A DNA stretch of 16,632 nucleotides, taken from JAYZBC01 sp036339375. Its GTDB lineage: Bacteria > Pseudomonadota > Alphaproteobacteria > MPNO01 > UBA2964. Positions 15,035-16,632 of the stretch are shown here, one piece after another (positions within the stretch are counted from its first letter, which is position 1; every line of letters begins with the position of its first letter). Both the position numbers and the translations under genes were made by a program. Where the stretch lies: positions 1 to 16,632 of the forward strand of contig JAYZBC010000081.1 in the NCBI GenBank assembly GCA_036339375.1, given 5' to 3'. The notes under the pieces are model-generated. The model was not told the origin of the DNA. It did no database searches and worked only from the letters and a program-made list of their open reading frames with translations.

Positions 15035-15466
15035 TTAGTTTCCTGTCACCTGAATACCCATTGAACGTGCGGAACCTGCGAGCATACGTGCAGCCGCCTC
15101 TAGATCATTAGAATTAAGCCCTTCCTTTTTAAGTTCTGCAATCTTCCTTAACTGATCCATTGTCACTGCTCCAACAATTTCTCTGCCGGGCTCCCCTGAT
15201 CCTTTTGGTAAACGCGCTGCTTTTTTTATAAAATAAGAAGCAGGCGGACTCTTAGTTTCAAACGCAAACGATTTATCAGCGAAAACGGTTATAATTGTCG
15301 GAGTTGGGACTCCTTGTTCATGTTTTTGTGTATGAGCATTAAAAGTTTTACAGAATTCCATTATATTCAGTCCTGCCTGGCCTAAAGCAGGACCAATAGG
15401 GGGGGAAGGGTTGGCTTGTCCGGCAGGTATTTGTAATTTAATGTAACTGTCTATCTTTTTTGCCAT
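15035..15466 (-). CDS. rplK: 50S ribosomal protein L11
   Basis: L11 binds the GTPase-associated centre of 23S rRNA, where thiostrepton acts, and helps factor binding and the RelA response to uncharged tRNA. The 143 aa have the two expected domains. The N-terminal domain includes the proline-rich PAGQANPSPPIGPALGQAG linker, the site of thiopeptide contacts. The C-terminal RNA-binding domain includes GAVTMDQLRKIAELKK and AARMLAGSARSMGIQVTG. The ATG follows a GAGG site by 5 nt. It is 35 nt after nusG and 3 nt before rplA. Confidence 0.99.
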   Translation of the reverse strand: MAKKIDSYIKLQIPAGQANPSPPIGPALGQAGLNIMEFCKTFNAHTQKHEQGVPTPTIITVFADKSFAFETKSPPASYFIKKAARLPKGSGEPGREIVGAVTMDQLRKIAELKKEGLNSNDLEAAARMLAGSARSMGIQVTGN

Positions 15467-15501
15467 CTTGTCCTCGAATTAAATCAAACCGTAAAATCGG
15501 C

Positions 15502-16032
15502 CTAAAGCTTTTCAACCTGTGCATATTCTAATTCAACTGGTGTAGCACGCCCAAAAATTGATACGGCTACTTTGAGGCGTGCTTTTTCTTCATCTACCTC
15601 TTCAACAATACCATTGAAAGAACTAAATGGACCATCAGCTACACGAACTTGTTCTCCTACGTCGAAACTAATCAATGGTTTTGGACGTTCAATTCCTTCA
15701 GCCACCTGAACCATTATCCTATCAGCTTCAGCCTGGCTAATTGGGCTTGGGGACCCACCTCCACCTAAAAACCCTGTGACTTTTGGCGTATTTTTAACTA
15801 GGTGCCAACTCTCATCAGTCATTTCCATTTTAACTAAAACATATCCTGGGAAAAATTTTCGTTCAGCACTAACCTTTGAACCCCGCCTCATACGCACCAC
15901 TTCTTCCGTAGGCACCTCAACAGCTTCAAATAAATTCTCCATGCTATTCTGTCGAGCTTGATCCTTAATGGAAATTGCTACTTTATTCTCAAATCCGGAA
16001 TAAACATGGACTACATACCATCGTGTTGCCAC
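15502..16032 (-). CDS. nusG: Transcription elongation and antitermination factor NusG, GTG start
   Basis: NusG binds the RNA polymerase clamp, suppresses pausing and links transcription to Rho or to the leading ribosome. The 176-aa protein has an N-terminal NGN domain (RWYVVHVYSGFENKVA at the start, then RKFFPGYVLVKMEMTDESWHLVKNTPKVTGFLGG) and a C-terminal KOW domain from about residue 128 (GPFSSFNGIVEEVDEEKARLKVAVSIFGRATPVEL). The length fits the proteobacterial form and there is no sign of an RfaH-like paralogue. The start is GTG (16030-16032) with a strong GGAGG site inside the last codons of secE, whose stop is only 3 nt away. Coupled translation from secE is likely. Confidence 0.98.
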   Translation of the reverse strand: MATRWYVVHVYSGFENKVAISIKDQARQNSMENLFEAVEVPTEEVVRMRRGSKVSAERKFFPGYVLVKMEMTDESWHLVKNTPKVTGFLGGGGSPSPISQAEADRIMVQVAEGIERPKPLISFDVGEQVRVADGPFSSFNGIVEEVDEEKARLKVAVSIFGRATPVELEYAQVEKL

Positions 16033-16035
16033 TAA

Positions 16036-16233
16036 TTAACCTCCAAAACCAAGAACAAATTTAACTAGGACAGCTAAAGCTTGGTCAACGAAAAAGAAAA
16101 ATAATGCTGCTAAGATCACAAAAATAAACACCATTACGGTTGAAATTGTTGTTTCTTTTCGAGTTGGCCAGGTAACTTTTGCTACTTCCCGACGAACCTG
16201 TTGAACGAATTCAAGTGGGTTAGTTTTTGCCAT
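16036..16233 (-). CDS. secE: Preprotein translocase subunit SecE
   Basis: SecE clamps SecY in the SecYEG translocon of the inner membrane. This is the short, single-span form of 65 aa, unlike the three-span E. coli protein. The conserved cytoplasmic segment VTWPTRKE is at residues 20-27 and one hydrophobic helix covers about 29-48, followed by a second weakly hydrophobic stretch. The ATG start lies 55 nt after tRNA-Trp and has only a weak ribosome binding site, GGTAATAAG. nusG follows after 3 nt, as in most bacteria. Confidence 0.97.
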   Translation of the reverse strand: MAKTNPLEFVQQVRREVAKVTWPTRKETTISTVMVFIFVILAALFFFFVDQALAVLVKFVLGFGG

Positions 16234-16288
16234 TCTTATTACCGGTCAAACGGTCCTCCAAAAAACTAAGGAAAATGAGAGAGTGAAC

Positions 16289-16364
16289 TGGCAGGAGTGG
16301 TAGGACTCGAACCTACAACCCCCGGTTTTGGAGACCGGTGCTCTGCCAGTTGAGCTACACTCCT
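16289..16364 (-). tRNA. tRNA-Trp (anticodon CCA)
   Basis: The minus strand folds as a full cloverleaf. The acceptor stem is AGGAGTG with CACTCCT. The D arm contains TAGCTC...GAGC. The anticodon stem is CCGGT with ACCGG around CTCCAAA, placing anticodon CCA at 16329-16331. The T arm has TTCGAGTCC. A G discriminator, the main identity base for bacterial TrpRS, is at 16292, and the 3' CCA is encoded at 16289-16291. It lies between tuf and secE, its usual place in Alphaproteobacteria, and is probably cut from the secE transcript. Confidence 0.97.
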
Positions 16365-16476
16365 TTCCTATCCAATCCTTTAAAAGATGTCACCACCTTT
16401 TTTCGCCATCTTTAAGTTATTTTTTCAAACTAGGGTTCCTATAATTCCTAGTAGATCATCTTATTTTGTAACAAAA
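16365..16476 (-). other. tuf to tRNA-Trp spacer with two inverted repeats
   Basis: CTAGG/CCTAG (16430-16451) and AAAGATG/CATCTTT (16383-16413) can form stems on the minus strand; the second is followed by TTTT. They could be a weak tuf terminator or processing sites freeing the tRNA 5' end. A further A/T palindrome (16463-16477) overlaps the tuf stop. I see no promoter I would defend here. Confidence 0.35.
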
Positions 16477-16632
16477 TCACTCTTTAATTGCGGCAACAAC
16501 CCCAGCGCCAACTGTGCGTCCCCCCTCGCGAATTGCAAAACGAAGACCGTCATCCATCGCTATCGGTTGAATGAGGGTGACGTCCATCGTAACGTTATCC
16601 CCCGGCATAATCATTTCTGTACCTTCTGGCAA
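16477..16632 (-). CDS. tuf: Elongation factor Tu, C-terminal 51 residues, tufB position (cut by right edge)
   Basis: This is the C-terminal end of EF-Tu domain III, reading LPEGTEMIMPGDNVTMDV and ending RTVGAGVVAAIKE with a TGA stop at 16477-16479. Domain III contacts aminoacyl-tRNA and packs against the GTPase domain. The gene lies upstream of tRNA-Trp and secE, the place of tufB in Alphaproteobacteria. The 141 bases shared with the left end are identical, so I cannot tell from this window whether it is a second gene copy or the same one read twice. The remaining 15 bases complete the left-hand copy exactly. Confidence 0.95.
   Translation of the reverse strand: MPEGTEMIMPGDNVTMDVTLIQPIAMDDGLRFAIREGGRTVGAGVVAAIKE
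16492..16632. repeat. Right copy of the 141-bp exact terminal direct repeat (inside tuf)
   Basis: Identical to the first 141 bases of the window in the same orientation, with no mismatch seen. Joining the two would give a 16,491-bp circle with a single uninterrupted tuf gene. Confidence 0.97.

Noticed and set aside
16380..16460. A promoter for tRNA-Trp-secE-nusG
   Set aside because: TTGAAA and TTGTTA occur but no -10 hexamer stands at suitable spacing.
1..16632. A small circular plasmid, phage or novel mobile element
   Set aside because: The terminal repeat is tuf coding sequence and every gene is chromosomal housekeeping; there is no replication, integrase, structural or toxin gene.

Overview
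The window is a core translation and transcription locus of a bacterium, very probably a member of the Alphaproteobacteria with an AT-rich genome. Every recognisable gene lies on the minus strand. In the direction of transcription (right to left) the order is: tuf (3' end only), tRNA-Trp(CCA), secE, nusG, rplK, rplA, rplJ, rplL, rpoB, rpoC, rpsL, rpsG, fusA, tuf (all but its last five codons). The E. coli rif region (secE to rpoC) and str region (rpsL to tuf) are joined without interruption, with tuf and tRNA-Trp heading the run. That arrangement, the lengths of RpoB (1390 aa) and RpoC (1398 aa), and alphaproteobacterial-looking protein sequences support the assignment. I cannot place it further without a tree; the AT-rich third codon positions would fit a free-living marine or streamlined lineage, but that is inference.

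Layout. 1-1176 is EF-Tu, cut at the left edge. 1193-4151 holds fusA, rpsG and rpsL with short gaps (16, 30 and 10 nt). 4152-4490 is a 339-nt non-coding stretch with a good sigma70-type promoter (TTGACG, 17 nt, TATATT, GC-rich discriminator) and a structured leader for the str genes. 4491-12920 holds rpoC and rpoB, 60 nt apart. A 162-nt spacer with a hairpin precedes rpoB, then come rplL and rplJ. 14024-14335 is a 312-nt leader holding a recognisable L10-type autoregulatory RNA. 14336-16233 holds rplA, rplK, nusG and secE, almost touching. tRNA-Trp is at 16289-16364, and the last 51 codons of a tuf gene run off the right edge.

The genes supply the GTPase factors of elongation (EF-Tu, EF-G), the ribosomal stalk and its base (L10, L7/L12, L11, L1), S12 and S7 of the small subunit, the two large RNA polymerase subunits, the elongation factor NusG, and SecE of the translocon. 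Control points visible in the sequence are the L10 leader, the str promoter with its leader, strong Shine-Dalgarno sites that fix three GTG starts, and probable translational coupling where genes are 3 nt apart.

The most important oddity concerns the sequence as an object. Its first 141 bases are identical to its last 141 (1-141 = 16492-16632), and joining the ends restores one intact 396-aa EF-Tu. This makes the window look like a 16,491-bp circle. The simplest explanation is that two near-identical tuf copies flanking this locus were collapsed by an assembler, not that this is a plasmid or phage. I found no mobile element, CRISPR array, defence system or unknown protein-coding gene. Apart from its leader RNAs this is ordinary housekeeping DNA.
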